A stretch of DNA of 64,000 nucleotides, from the NCBI RefSeq assembly GCF_009695585.1, contig NZ_VUNR01000011.1, positions 1-64,000 on the forward strand, written 5' to 3'. Source of the DNA: Anaerovibrio slackiae (lineage in GTDB: Bacteria; Bacillota; Negativicutes; Selenomonadales; Selenomonadaceae). The position numbers and the translations under genes were made by a program. The notes beneath the pieces were generated by a model that saw nothing but the letters and a program-made list of their open reading frames with translations, was not told the origin of the DNA and did no database searches. Below, one piece after another: positions 7,655 through 17,666 of this stretch (its first letter is position 1; the number at the start of each line of letters is the position of its first letter).

Positions 7655-10600
7655 ATGAATTCGCTTTTGCGTGTAGGAATCGATGTCGGTTCAACCACGA
7701 TTAAAGTCGTAGTTCTAAACAAGGAAAGAAAGTTGGTCTACAAGAAATATGCACGGCATTTTTCTGAGATCAACGCTGTACTCAAAGAGAATTTGGCGGC
7801 TTTGGGCCATGTGGTGGAGGGAAAGAAATTCTCTCTGGCCCTGACAGGTTCTGCGGGAATGGGCATTGCCGAGCGTATCGGGCTGCCTTTCGTGCAGGAG
7901 GTAATTGCTTGCGCTGCTGCCGTAAAGGAGCTCATTCCCCATACGGATACAGTAGTGGAGCTGGGAGGCGAAGACGCCAAGGTGACATATTTTGGTGAGG
8001 CTCCGGAGCAGAGGATGAACGGCGTATGCGCTGGAGGAACCGGCTCCTTTATTGACCAGATGGCATCCCTGCTCTCAACTGATGCGCCGGGCCTGAATGC
8101 TTTGGCGGAGAAGGGCAGGCAGATTTATACTATAGCTTCCCGCTGCGGCGTTTTTGCCAAGACGGATATTCAGGCGTTGATGAATGATGGTGCGGAAAAG
8201 GCTGATATTGCCCTGTCTATTTTTCAGGCAGTGGTGAATCAGACCATTGGCAATCTGGCACAGGGAAGGCCTATTGATGGCAATGTGGCATTTTTGGGCG
8301 GTCCTCTGCATTTCCTGCCGGAGCTGAAAAAACGCTTTATTGAAACTTTAAAGCTGACACCGGAACATATTGTAGATGTAGAGGACGGCAACTACTTTGT
8401 GGCAGTAGGGGCGGCGATTTCTGAGGAAGCCCGGCCTGTCACCATGGAGCAGGTTAATGAAAGCGTGGCAAAGACGGAACAGGTTATGGCTGCCGAGGAA
8501 CGGCAGGCAGATTTTGTGCTGTTTGAAAAGCCTGCTGATTATGAGGAGTTTAAGGCGCGGCACGACAGGGACAGGGTTCCCCGTGCTGACCTGAGCACCT
8601 ACAAGGGGCCTGTGTATCTGGGCATAGATGCAGGCTCAACTACCACCAAGCTGGCTGTTATCGGCAGGAACAAGGAGCTTTTGTATACTTCTTATGGAAG
8701 CAATCAGGGCTCTCCCTTGCAGACGGTAGTCAGGGAACTGAGGGAGCTGTACGGTGCCATGAACAAGGACACCTATATCGCTTCCACCTTTACCACCGGC
8801 TATGGAGAGGCGATAGTCAAGGCCGCCCTTCATGCTGATGATGGCGAGGTGGAGACCTTTGCCCATCTTCGGGCGGCACAGGAATTCTGCCCAGAAGTGT
8901 CCTTTGTGCTGGACATTGGCGGCCAGGACATGAAGTGCTTTTATGTTCACAAGGGCAGCATCGGCAGCATTATCCTGAACGAGGCATGCTCGGCAGGCTG
9001 CGGCTCCTTTATTGAGAATTTTGCCCAGAGCCTGAAGCTGACTGCCGGGGAATTCGCTGCCAAGGCACTGGAGTCCAAGGCACCGGTAGACCTGGGCACC
9101 CGTTGCACGGTGTTCATGAATTCCAAGGTAAAGCAGGCTCAGAAGGATGGGGCGGAGGTTGGCGACATCTCTGCCGGTATTGCCCTGTCTGTTATCAAGA
9201 ACGCCCTGTTCAAGGTAATGCAGCTGAAGGATGTGAGCACCCTGGGTGACCATATCGTGGTGCAGGGGGGAACCTTCTACAACGATGCGGTGCTGCGCTC
9301 CATGGAGCTGCTTTTGGGCAAGCATGTCATCCGTCCTGATATTGCAGGGCTGATGGGGGCTTATGGTGCGGCTATCCTGGCATTGGAGTCCGGCGGCATC
9401 AGGTCTGAGCTTTTGCCACCGGAGCAGCTGGAAAGCTTTTCCGTCAAGACAAAATCCTTCCGCTGCCATGGCTGCGGCAATGCCTGCCTGGTAACGGTAC
9501 AGAATTTCCCTGACGGGGGACGCTATTTTACCGGCAACCGCTGCGAGCGGGGTGCAGGCAAGGAAAAGCAGGCGGCAAAGGTGCAGAATATCTACCGCTT
9601 CAAATATGACAGGCTGTTTAACTATTATCAGCCTTTGCAGGCTGCGCCACGGGGCAAAATCGGTATTCCCCGGGTGCTTAACATGTACGAGGATTATCCA
9701 TTCTGGTTCACCCTTTTGACCAGGCTGGGCTATGAGGTGGTGCTGTCCGGTGAGTCCTCCGCCCACATGTATTACAAGGGCATGGACACTGTGCCATCCG
9801 ACTCCCTCTGCTATCCTGCCAAGCTGGCTCACGGCCATATTATGGATTTGGTGGAAAAGGGACTGAAAAAGATTTTCTATCCTTGCCTGCCCTACAATAT
9901 GGAGGACGAGGAAAACAAGTCAGATAATCATTTCAACTGCCCTGTAGTGGCTTCCTATGCAGAAAATATCCGGGGCAATATGGATATTTTGCAGGAAAAT
10001 AATGTTGATTTCATTCAGCCTTTCCTGCCGATTCACAGCCCGAAGCACATGGTAAAGAGGCTCTGCCAGGAGCTGGGTGGCCGTGAGGGCATCAGCAAAT
10101 CTGAGATTAAGTCTGCCTGCGAGGCAGCCTATGCCGAGCTGGAGGCCTACCGTCAGGAGGTGCGCCGGAAGGGGCAGGAGATTTTGCAGGAGGCAGAGAG
10201 GGATGGCAGGCATGTGATTTTGCTGGCTGGTCGCCCTTATCACATGGACCCGGAAATCAATCACGGCATCCCGGAGATGATTCAGTCCTACGACTTGCCG
10301 ATTATTTCCGAGGATGCGGTATACCATATGCCTGTGCAGTCTGAGCCATTGAAGATTGTAAATCAGTGGAGCTATCATGCACGGCTTTACCATGCGGCTC
10401 ATTATGTGGCGGAGCATGCTAATGTGACCATGATTCAGTTCAGCTCCTTCGGCTGCGGCCTGGATGCCATCACTACGGGGCAGGTGAAGTCCATTCTTGA
10501 GGACCATGAACGGATTTATACCATGATTAAGCTGGACGATGTGAGCAATCTGGGGGCGGCACGCATCCGCCTGCGTTCCTTGATGGCGGCACTGGCAAGG

Positions 10601-11899
10601 CGCAGGCCGGTGAAGTTCCAGGCATTGGAGATTGCGGAGCGTCCTCATTTTACTGAGGAATGCAAGCACAGGCACACCATCCTGGCACCCCAGATGGCAC
10701 CGATTCACTTCGAGCTGTTCGGGCCGGTGCTGAAAAAATTCGGCTATAACGTAATTGTACCGCCGATGCCGCGGTCTGCGGTGGATGTGGGACTGAAATA
10801 TGTCCACAACGATATGTGCTACCCTGCCATCGTGGTTATCGGGCAGCTGATTAATGCCATTCAGAGCGGTATCTGCGATCCGGACAACACATCTATTATG
10901 CTGTTCCAGACCTGCGGTGCCTGCCGTGCCACCAACTATATGAATGTGCTGCGCATGGCATTGAAGGATGCAGGTTATCCTCAGATTCCTGTTTTTGCAG
11001 TCTGGGGCTTGGAGACAGATGCCTTCAAGCTGGACAGGGACAGCCTTACTGAGGCAATCAAGGCAGCGGTTTATGGCGATGTGCTGATGAATGTTAAGAA
11101 CCGCACCATGCCTTATGAGCTGAACAAGGGAGAAACCCAGGCTGTCTATGACAAGTGGATGGCAAAATGCAAGGAGGAGCTTTCCAGGGAAAAGAGCGGC
11201 TACAAGCGGTTTGCCAATAATATCCACGCCATGGTGCGGGATTTTGAAGCTATTCCTATTGACGAAAACCTGTGGAAGCCAAAGGTGGGTATCGTAGGTG
11301 AAATCCTTGCCAAGTACCATCCTGTGGCGAATAATCATATTGAAAGGGTGCTTTTTGAGGAAGGTGCCGAGGTGGTAATGCCTGATTTCGTGGACTTCTT
11401 CATGTACAGTGCCTATGATGCTGTGGTAAAGAGGGAGCTTTTGGACGGCAGCCTCAAGAGCAAGCTCATGGCGCAGATGTTCATTCATCTCATGGAGTTC
11501 TACCGCCGTCCGGTGCGCAGTGCCATGAAGCATAGCAAGCGGTATCTGCCGCCGCATACCATCGGGGAGATTGCAAGGCTGGCAAAGGAGCACGTTTCTT
11601 TGGGCAATATGGCTGGCGAGGGCTGGTTCCTTACCGGCGAGATGGTGAAGCTCATCAGGCACGGGGTACCAAATGTGGTGTGCCTGCAGCCTTTTGGCTG
11701 CCTGCCGAACCATATCACCGGCAAGGGGGTTATCCATAGCCTGCGCAACCACTACAAGGAAGCAAATATCCTGGCCATTGACTGCGATGCCGGTGCCAGC
11801 GAGGTGAATCAGCTGAATCGCATCAAGCTTATGCTGTCAGTGGCCAAGGAGAAAAATCCCCAGCTGCATTCTGCCGGCCGGGGACAGAAGAAAGCGTGA
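7655..11899 (+). CDS. Giant 2-hydroxyacyl-CoA dehydratase activase-like ATPase (two BcrAD/BadFG domains plus DUF2229)
   Basis: The 1414-residue cytoplasmic protein has two ASKHA ATPase modules, each starting with a phosphate loop (GIDVGSTTIKVVVL near residue 7, GIDAGSTTTKLAVIG near 325). Each also has a glycine/cysteine motif of the activase type (NGVCAGGTGSFIDQM; NEACSAGCGSFIENF) where a bridging [4Fe-4S] cluster is bound in HgdC-like activators. Then come a Cys-rich patch (CHGCGNAC) and the DUF2229/dehydratase-like half. Smaller relatives drive ATP-dependent one-electron transfer to dehydratases. This long fused type is widespread in anaerobes and its substrate is unknown. ATG 7655 follows AGGTGGT; an upstream in-frame extension lacks coding character. 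Confidence 0.85.
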   Translation: MNSLLRVGIDVGSTTIKVVVLNKERKLVYKKYARHFSEINAVLKENLAALGHVVEGKKFSLALTGSAGMGIAERIGLPFVQEVIACAAAVKELIPHTDTVVELGGEDAKVTYFGEAPEQRMNGVCAGGTGSFIDQMASLLSTDAPGLNALAEKGRQIYTIASRCGVFAKTDIQALMNDGAEKADIALSIFQAVVNQTIGNLAQGRPIDGNVAFLGGPLHFLPELKKRFIETLKLTPEHIVDVEDGNYFVAVGAAISEEARPVTMEQVNESVAKTEQVMAAEERQADFVLFEKPADYEEFKARHDRDRVPRADLSTYKGPVYLGIDAGSTTTKLAVIGRNKELLYTSYGSNQGSPLQTVVRELRELYGAMNKDTYIASTFTTGYGEAIVKAALHADDGEVETFAHLRAAQEFCPEVSFVLDIGGQDMKCFYVHKGSIGSIILNEACSAGCGSFIENFAQSLKLTAGEFAAKALESKAPVDLGTRCTVFMNSKVKQAQKDGAEVGDISAGIALSVIKNALFKVMQLKDVSTLGDHIVVQGGTFYNDAVLRSMELLLGKHVIRPDIAGLMGAYGAAILALESGGIRSELLPPEQLESFSVKTKSFRCHGCGNACLVTVQNFPDGGRYFTGNRCERGAGKEKQAAKVQNIYRFKYDRLFNYYQPLQAAPRGKIGIPRVLNMYEDYPFWFTLLTRLGYEVVLSGESSAHMYYKGMDTVPSDSLCYPAKLAHGHIMDLVEKGLKKIFYPCLPYNMEDEENKSDNHFNCPVVASYAENIRGNMDILQENNVDFIQPFLPIHSPKHMVKRLCQELGGREGISKSEIKSACEAAYAELEAYRQEVRRKGQEILQEAERDGRHVILLAGRPYHMDPEINHGIPEMIQSYDLPIISEDAVYHMPVQSEPLKIVNQWSYHARLYHAAHYVAEHANVTMIQFSSFGCGLDAITTGQVKSILEDHERIYTMIKLDDVSNLGAARIRLRSLMAALARRRPVKFQALEIAERPHFTEECKHRHTILAPQMAPIHFELFGPVLKKFGYNVIVPPMPRSAVDVGLKYVHNDMCYPAIVVIGQLINAIQSGICDPDNTSIMLFQTCGACRATNYMNVLRMALKDAGYPQIPVFAVWGLETDAFKLDRDSLTEAIKAAVYGDVLMNVKNRTMPYELNKGETQAVYDKWMAKCKEELSREKSGYKRFANNIHAMVRDFEAIPIDENLWKPKVGIVGEILAKYHPVANNHIERVLFEEGAEVVMPDFVDFFMYSAYDAVVKRELLDGSLKSKLMAQMFIHLMEFYRRPVRSAMKHSKRYLPPHTIGEIARLAKEHVSLGNMAGEGWFLTGEMVKLIRHGVPNVVCLQPFGCLPNHITGKGVIHSLRNHYKEANILAIDCDAGASEVNQLNRIKLMLSVAKEKNPQLHSAGRGQKKA

Positions 11900-11911
11900 T
11901 GGACGAGCATT

Positions 11912-13138
11912 ATGAAGAAAAAATATAAGGCGACGATTGCCCTTGCCATCAGCGTGGCAGGGGCGGCGGGCACCGCAGGGCTGGCTAAGGCAGGCTTCTG
12001 GGGCGGCATGCTCCACAACGGCTTTCTGGCTGCCACCATCGGCGGCATGGCTGACTGGTTTGCTGTAACCGCTCTGTTCAGGAAGCCCTTGGGCATTTCC
12101 TACCGCACGGAGATTATTATCAGGAACCGCCAGCGCATCATGCAGGCAGTGGTGGATTTTGCCGGCAATGACCTGCTGGGAGCGGATAATGTGATGAAGT
12201 TTGTCCGCCAGCAGGACACGGCAGTATTTATGAAGGAATTCCTGGTTAAGAATGGCGAAGCCATGCTGCTGCCTGCGGTGGACAGGATGGCGCTGCAGCT
12301 TCAGCAGGGGCTCAGCCCCAAGGTGCTGGCCAGGGAGCTGGCACCGGGGCTGGGGGATATGCTGGGCAGGGTGCAGCTGGACAGGCTGGCAGCCGATTTT
12401 TTAGCAGGCCTGTCAAGGCAGGAAAGTGCAGGTCATATCCTGCACCTTTTGGCAGCCTCGGCAGAGGAGCTTCTTGAAGATGAGGAGCTGCGGCAGCTTT
12501 TGGTACGCTATGCAGATGATGTGCTGACGGAGTATGGCGATGCATCCGGCGGCAGGTCGTTTCTTATCGGGCTGATGGGCATGACCGGTGAGCGGATTGC
12601 GGACATGCTGCTGGAAAAGGGCAGAGGCTTTTTGAAGGAGCTGGCGGAAAATCCGGCAGCGGAGGAAAGGGCGGCAGCCTGGCTGGGGGACCGGCTCAGT
12701 GAGCTGGCAGAAACGCCTGCTGTAGTTGACGGGCTGATGAATGTGCTGGAGGACTTGCAGGCGCAGGAAAAGCTGGCAGGTATGCTGGAGCAGGTGCTGG
12801 CGGAGCTTTTGGCAGGTGACAGGCTGGCAGGCTGGCTGCATGGCATGGCAGAGTCTGCCATGAAGCAGTTTATTGAAAACAGCCAGATGCAGCAGAGGGC
12901 TGATGCCATGCTTAAGGACTGGCTGGAGTCAGAGCTTCAGGGGCACCACGATGTAATTGCGGGCATGATAGAGGAACGGCTCAGCAGGCTATCTGACAAG
13001 GAGCTGGTTGAGTTTACGGAGGAAAAGGTGGCAGATGACCTGCAAATGATACGCATTAACGGCTCAGTGGTGGGAGCGATAGCAGGTATGGCACTTTATG
13101 CCGTAATATATGCAGCAGGGCAGGTGTTGGGAGTATGA
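11912..13138 (+). CDS. DUF445 family membrane-anchored protein (copy 1)
   Basis: A 408-residue protein with a hydrophobic N-terminal hairpin (about 7-50) containing the family signature GGMADWFAVTALFRKPLG, a long amphipathic, Glu/Leu/Ala-rich helical middle, and a C-terminal membrane segment after IRINGSVVGAIAGM. The function of the family is unknown. It starts 12 bases after the activase gene and overlaps the next DUF445 gene by four bases (ATGA), so these genes are likely cotranscribed. Confidence 0.85.
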   Translation: MKKKYKATIALAISVAGAAGTAGLAKAGFWGGMLHNGFLAATIGGMADWFAVTALFRKPLGISYRTEIIIRNRQRIMQAVVDFAGNDLLGADNVMKFVRQQDTAVFMKEFLVKNGEAMLLPAVDRMALQLQQGLSPKVLARELAPGLGDMLGRVQLDRLAADFLAGLSRQESAGHILHLLAASAEELLEDEELRQLLVRYADDVLTEYGDASGGRSFLIGLMGMTGERIADMLLEKGRGFLKELAENPAAEERAAAWLGDRLSELAETPAVVDGLMNVLEDLQAQEKLAGMLEQVLAELLAGDRLAGWLHGMAESAMKQFIENSQMQQRADAMLKDWLESELQGHHDVIAGMIEERLSRLSDKELVEFTEEKVADDLQMIRINGSVVGAIAGMALYAVIYAAGQVLGV

Positions 13139-14337
13139 TATGGCAGAATTGGAACAAGGCTGACAGGACGCTTCTGGCAGCAGCGGTTATTTTTCTGTTT
13201 GCCCTTTGCCTGCAGGTGCAGTATCCGGGCAATACGTTTGCCGCAGGTTTTTTGTTCTGTGCCGAGGCGGCACTGGTGGGGGGTATTGCCGATTGGTTTG
13301 CGGTAACGGCACTTTTCGAGAAGCCTCTTGGCTTTCCCTGGCATACGGCAATTTTGCCTCGCAGGCGGCAGTCCTTTATTGAGGCAACAGGCAGGATGTT
13401 GCAGAGGGAGTTTTTTGGCAAGAAAGCTTTGGTAGCCAAGGTAAAGAGGATAGATTTTGCCGGCAAGCTCCTGGGCTGGCTGGAAAGGCCGGAGAGCAGG
13501 CTGCTGGTGGCGAAATGGCTGGCTGACCGGGGCAGGAACTGGCTGGAGGCGCAGGATGGCACTAGCTTGTCAGGCGTGCTTGCTGCCAGGCTGGGGGATT
13601 TGGCAGCAGGCAGCATGACACCGGAGAGGATAAGGAGCTTCCTTCTGTATGGGGCGAAGGAGCTGGAGACCGTGGCCAGACAGCCGGAATTTTCGGCAAA
13701 AATAGAGGCAGGCCTTGATGGATACATCAGCTCCAAGCTGCAGGGGCCTATGGCCATGATGATGGCTGGCTTTGCCCAGTCCGTGAATGTGCTGAATACA
13801 GAGGAAGCTGCCGGCTTGATCAAGGACAGGTGCATCCTGTTCCTGGAAAGGGTGCAGCAGGAGGAGTCTGAGGAAGCGGAACAGCTTCAGGCCATGGCAG
13901 AAAAAATTTCCTGTTTTTTACAAAAAAATTTTGCAGCCAGGCAGGAATTAGACCATGCTGTGTTGAATTCTGTACAAAGGTTAAATTTAAATGAATATTT
14001 GTTCAATGCAACTGATGAAAGAGATATATTAGATGGTCAGTTGCAGGAGCTGGCCGGGAGCATTGTGCAGGTGGTATATGGGATGCTTCGGGAAAATAGC
14101 TCACTGCAAAGGGAGGTCAGCGGTATCTGTTACCAGCTGGCAGCCCGTGGTGTCATGCAGGCTCAGGAGATGCTGGGCAGTATTGCCGGGGATGTGCTGG
14201 GCACCATGACGGATGAGCAGATTAATCGTTTGGTCTATGACAAGGCGGAGCCTGATTTGCTGTGGATACGCATGAATGGTTCCATAGTGGGAGCGGCTAT
14301 CGGCCTTGTGATATTTGCAGTAATGCAATTTATTTAA
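13135..14337 (+). CDS. DUF445 family membrane-anchored protein (copy 2)
   Basis: A 400-residue paralogue of the preceding gene, with the same architecture: N-terminal hydrophobic segments, GGIADWFAVTALFEKPLG near 42-60, a helical middle, and a C-terminal IRMNGSIVGAAIGL membrane segment. The tandem pair may form a hetero-oligomer. A patch at about 13905-14035 uses AT-rich codons unlike the rest of the gene while the frame stays open. Confidence 0.85.
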   Translation: MIWQNWNKADRTLLAAAVIFLFALCLQVQYPGNTFAAGFLFCAEAALVGGIADWFAVTALFEKPLGFPWHTAILPRRRQSFIEATGRMLQREFFGKKALVAKVKRIDFAGKLLGWLERPESRLLVAKWLADRGRNWLEAQDGTSLSGVLAARLGDLAAGSMTPERIRSFLLYGAKELETVARQPEFSAKIEAGLDGYISSKLQGPMAMMMAGFAQSVNVLNTEEAAGLIKDRCILFLERVQQEESEEAEQLQAMAEKISCFLQKNFAARQELDHAVLNSVQRLNLNEYLFNATDERDILDGQLQELAGSIVQVVYGMLRENSSLQREVSGICYQLAARGVMQAQEMLGSIAGDVLGTMTDEQINRLVYDKAEPDLLWIRMNGSIVGAAIGLVIFAVMQFI

Positions 14338-14380
14338 AGTTTTACAAGGTAAAAGGTAAGAAAAGGCGGGGGTATCAAAA

Positions 14381-16342
14381 ATGAAAGGGAAATTAATTTT
14401 GTGTCATGTGCTCTGCACGGCAATAGGCTGTATTGCCGGTGGGGTGGCTGCATCCGGCATCGGGGTGTTTGGCGGTGCAGTTTTGGCGATTGTAGTGGCA
14501 GGTGTGCTGGGGAGTATTGGCATCAGCAAGGTCGTGGCGGAGGATGAGCCGATGCCGTCCATGCAGCCTGTGCTGAAACCGGCAGCAAAGAGCACGGCGG
14601 TGGAAAAAGCCGCATCACCGGCAGCATCCGGGGGCGTTTCCGTGCCTGAGCTGAAGGTGGATATGCTGGGGCTTTCCGAGGAGATGGCCTTTGCCTCCCA
14701 GCAGCTGGTATGGGGCATCGGCCAGTTTCAGACTGCCCTGAACAAGCTGGGGGAGCTGGCCAACAATATCAGTGCCCAGTCCGAGGGCAATGCCAGCAGC
14801 CTGGAGGAAGCATCGGCAGGGGTCATGGAGATTGCTACGGCAGCCAGCGATATATCCGAAACAGCCCAGTCCAGCCTGGCCCAGTGCCAGTCCTCCACCA
14901 ATCTGGTGGAGAAGTACCAGAGGGAGATTAACGAGGTCAGCCGTGCCATCAAGAACGTGGGCGGCGTGGTTCAGAAGGCTGTGGTTGAAATCAATGAGCT
15001 GAACAATGCCTCTGAGAAGATTGCCAATTTCGTTGAGAAAATCCGTGGCATTGCCAGCCAGACCAACCTTTTGGCACTGAATGCCGCCATTGAGGCTGCC
15101 CGTGCCGGGGAGCATGGCAAGGGATTTGCCGTGGTAGCGGAGGAAGTGCGCAAGCTGGCGGCAGAGAGTGAGGAGACTACCAAGGAAATAGAGGAGATTG
15201 TCAACGAGATTACGGGCACTACTGCCGGTGTGACCAAGCGGATGCAGGAGGGCAGCACCAGTCTTTTGTCCGTGGAGACCATGGCGGATGAGTCTGCTGC
15301 GGCCATGTCCGAGATGGTAAGCAATATCCATACTATTGAGAATGTGGTGGACAATCTCAGCAGCATGTCCAGCAAGCAGCGTGATACTACGGATGAGATG
15401 GCGAAGGTTATTGAGACCATCGGCCAGGCTACTGTGGATATTGCGGCTCATACCCGTGAGACCAATGACAGCGTGGGGCATCAGATGAATAACATGGAGG
15501 CTATTCATGAGTATGCCCAGTCCCTTTTGGTGGTGGCAGAACGGTTGCAGGAATCTGCTGTGGTATTCAAGAAGCCGAATGAGCTGATTTTTGCTATCAA
15601 TCCGTTTACTGCCCCGGAGAAAATCCGGCAGGATTATATGCCTATCCTGATAGAGGTGGGCAAGCAGATTGGTTACCGGGCCAGGACCATTATCGTAAAC
15701 GACTATGATGCCCTTGGAACGGCTTTGAAAAATGGCACGGCAGATATTGGCTGGTTCTCACCGGCTGCCTACGTATCCACCAGGAATCAGCTGAACATCA
15801 AGCCGCTGGTAACGCCAAAGATGAACAATGCTACCTCCTATACCGGCTATATCATTGCCAAGAAGGGCAGTGGCATTAAGTCACTGGATGATTTGGCCGG
15901 CAGGAGCTTTGCCTTTGTGGACAAGAAGTCAGCTTCCGGCTATGTATATCCGAAGGCAGCGCTTCTGGAAAACGGCAAGAACCCTGAGACATATTTTTCC
16001 TCCACCAGCTTTATGGGCAGCCACAACAAGGTGATTGATGCGGTGCTCAGCGGCGAGGTGCAGGCAGGTGCCACTTATTCTGATGCCTTTGAGGCAGCAG
16101 GAGCAAAGGCAGCTGACAATCTGGAAATTATCTTCCGGACGGAGCCTATACCGAAGGATGTTATTGCTGTCGCACCGGGCGTGCCGGATGAGGTTGCCCA
16201 GCTTCTGACCAAGGCCTTTGAGAACATCCGGGAGGGTGTAGGTGCCGGCGGCCAGGCCATGCAGGCAGCCAAGATCAATGGCTTTGTGGAGTCAGATGAT
16301 GCCAACTATGACGTGGTAAGAAAGGCATTGTCCCTGACCTGA
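14381..16342 (+). CDS. Methyl-accepting chemotaxis-type receptor fused to a C-terminal PhnD-like binding domain
   Basis: The 653-residue protein has two hydrophobic N-terminal segments (about 5-25 and 28-48), a coiled-coil MCP signalling domain (about 90-390) with the conserved hairpin tip IRGIASQTNLLALNAAIEAA and EHGKGFAVVAEEVRKLA, then from about 405 a PhnD/phosphonate-type periplasmic-binding domain (FAINPFTAPEKIRQDYMPI, GTADIGWFSPAAYV, MGSHNKVIDAVLSGEVQAGA). No HAMP domain and no large periplasmic loop are visible. The binding domain follows the signalling domain, so it should be cytoplasmic, sensing a small anion or metabolite inside the cell (inference). No CheB/CheR-tethering pentapeptide ends the protein. 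Confidence 0.87.
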   Translation: MKGKLILCHVLCTAIGCIAGGVAASGIGVFGGAVLAIVVAGVLGSIGISKVVAEDEPMPSMQPVLKPAAKSTAVEKAASPAASGGVSVPELKVDMLGLSEEMAFASQQLVWGIGQFQTALNKLGELANNISAQSEGNASSLEEASAGVMEIATAASDISETAQSSLAQCQSSTNLVEKYQREINEVSRAIKNVGGVVQKAVVEINELNNASEKIANFVEKIRGIASQTNLLALNAAIEAARAGEHGKGFAVVAEEVRKLAAESEETTKEIEEIVNEITGTTAGVTKRMQEGSTSLLSVETMADESAAAMSEMVSNIHTIENVVDNLSSMSSKQRDTTDEMAKVIETIGQATVDIAAHTRETNDSVGHQMNNMEAIHEYAQSLLVVAERLQESAVVFKKPNELIFAINPFTAPEKIRQDYMPILIEVGKQIGYRARTIIVNDYDALGTALKNGTADIGWFSPAAYVSTRNQLNIKPLVTPKMNNATSYTGYIIAKKGSGIKSLDDLAGRSFAFVDKKSASGYVYPKAALLENGKNPETYFSSTSFMGSHNKVIDAVLSGEVQAGATYSDAFEAAGAKAADNLEIIFRTEPIPKDVIAVAPGVPDEVAQLLTKAFENIREGVGAGGQAMQAAKINGFVESDDANYDVVRKALSLT

Positions 16343-16392
16343 TATATGGCTCTGCCATGGCAGGCAGTGAAGTTTTCACGTTATATAAAAAT

Positions 16393-16431
16393 AAAAAGAG
16401 ATTGTCCCTGGCCTGGGGCAGTCTCTTTTTT
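16393..16431. terminator. Bidirectional terminator between the receptor and mupG
   Basis: AAAAAGAGATTGTCCC and the complementary GGGGCAGTCTCTTTTTT form a long stem, with T runs on both strands. Confidence 0.85.
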
Positions 16432-16473
16432 GCTTGCTATGGATTTGATTTTGCTGCTGAATGCTTTTAATTT

Positions 16474-17595
16474 TTAAATGAAGCGGAATTTTTTGCCGGG
16501 GGTGATGTATTTTAGCAGCCTTTGCTCAAGGGGCGGGAGATGTCCCAGCACGTTGATGCGCCGGTCAGGGGGCAGGTCTGTTTTGGTAATCTGCAGCTCA
16601 CCCTGATAACGCTGGTATAGCTGATTGTCAAGGGTGATGGTTCCGGCAGGCCGTGGCAGGGCTGGTTTCTGCCGGGGCGCAATAGCAGCAGTACTGGCTG
16701 GCTGACCTGCTGCGTTTTGCTGCTTTTTTAGCAGCTCGGCGGTCAGGTGGCGGCTTTCCACGGTGCGCAGTACATCCCGTGCCTCATCCGGGCGGGCAGT
16801 GAAGACATTGCTGCACAGTTCCTTTTCTAAAGGAGTTAGCTCAGGCAGCCATTCAGGTTGTAATGCAATGGATGAGCCATCAAGTTCTGCCAGTGCGGAA
16901 AGCTCCTGCTCCGCTGGCAGGGAGTCAGCGATGAAGATGCAGTCCATGCCCATGGCCGCCAGGTGACGGATGGCAAAGCTGAAGCTGGTTTCCCGGTGCA
17001 GCTCCAGGGTAGGAAGTCCTGCCTTCAAGGGGCTGCGGGGGCGGGCAAAGCTTGGCACAAAGGCACCTGTCTTTATGCCATGGCATTGCAGGAGATGTGT
17101 CTTTGTCAGGGTGAAAGCTTCGGAAAGCCCTGTGTTTTCCCGGGGAAAAAAGTTGTGGAGGGCTTCCAGCCTGTCCAGGCAGCAGCCCTGCTGCTGCAAT
17201 TTCTCAAGGGTGCCTTCGTTTAAAACAGAGGCGTTGAGCTGCAAGCTGATGCCCATGCCGTTTTGGCTGAGCTTTGCAATCTGTGCAGCCGTAAAGCCAT
17301 CATCCAGCCGCAAGGTGCGCAGTCCCTTCTGATAAAGCCGGGGCAGGGAGAATTCCTCTATGCCAAGAAGCTCCAGGCTGGCGGGGGAAATGTCCGAGAT
17401 GACATCCATGTCCAGCTTATCTGCCAGCTGCAAAAGCTCCTGCAGCTGCCTGGCAAAGGATTCCTTGCTGGTCTCCGGGATTTGCAGGGAGGTAAAAATT
17501 CTGGTTATGCCCAGCCGGGCGGCAGACTGGATGAGGGCAATATTTTCTTCCGGTGTATTATCCAGGCCGGGATAGATTGAGATGCCTTTTTTCAT
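16474..17595 (-). CDS. mupG: MupG-type 6-phospho-N-acetylmuramidase (DUF871 TIM barrel)
   Basis: The 373-residue protein begins KKGISIYPGLDNTPEENI, the DUF871/MupG family start, with a TIM-barrel N-terminal domain and a C-terminal beta domain ending GHLPPLEQRLLKYITPG. MupG cleaves intracellular MurNAc-6P-GlcNAc to MurNAc-6P and GlcNAc. Its position directly behind murP and murQ supports this role. RBS AGGAGCTGG precedes the ATG. It is cytoplasmic, with no signal peptide. Confidence 0.85.
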   Translation of the reverse strand: MKKGISIYPGLDNTPEENIALIQSAARLGITRIFTSLQIPETSKESFARQLQELLQLADKLDMDVISDISPASLELLGIEEFSLPRLYQKGLRTLRLDDGFTAAQIAKLSQNGMGISLQLNASVLNEGTLEKLQQQGCCLDRLEALHNFFPRENTGLSEAFTLTKTHLLQCHGIKTGAFVPSFARPRSPLKAGLPTLELHRETSFSFAIRHLAAMGMDCIFIADSLPAEQELSALAELDGSSIALQPEWLPELTPLEKELCSNVFTARPDEARDVLRTVESRHLTAELLKKQQNAAGQPASTAAIAPRQKPALPRPAGTITLDNQLYQRYQGELQITKTDLPPDRRINVLGHLPPLEQRLLKYITPGKKFRFI

Positions 17596-17666
17596 GATTT
17601 TCCAGCTCCTATTATGGACAGTATAATATGATAGTATACATATTCAATACATTATGATGCCTGTGG

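Noticed and set aside
9920-11752. 610-codon open frame on the minus strand
   Set aside because: Lies wholly antisense to the activase gene, has no ribosome site and a composition (His/Leu/Gln-rich) typical of a shadow of GC-rich coding DNA.
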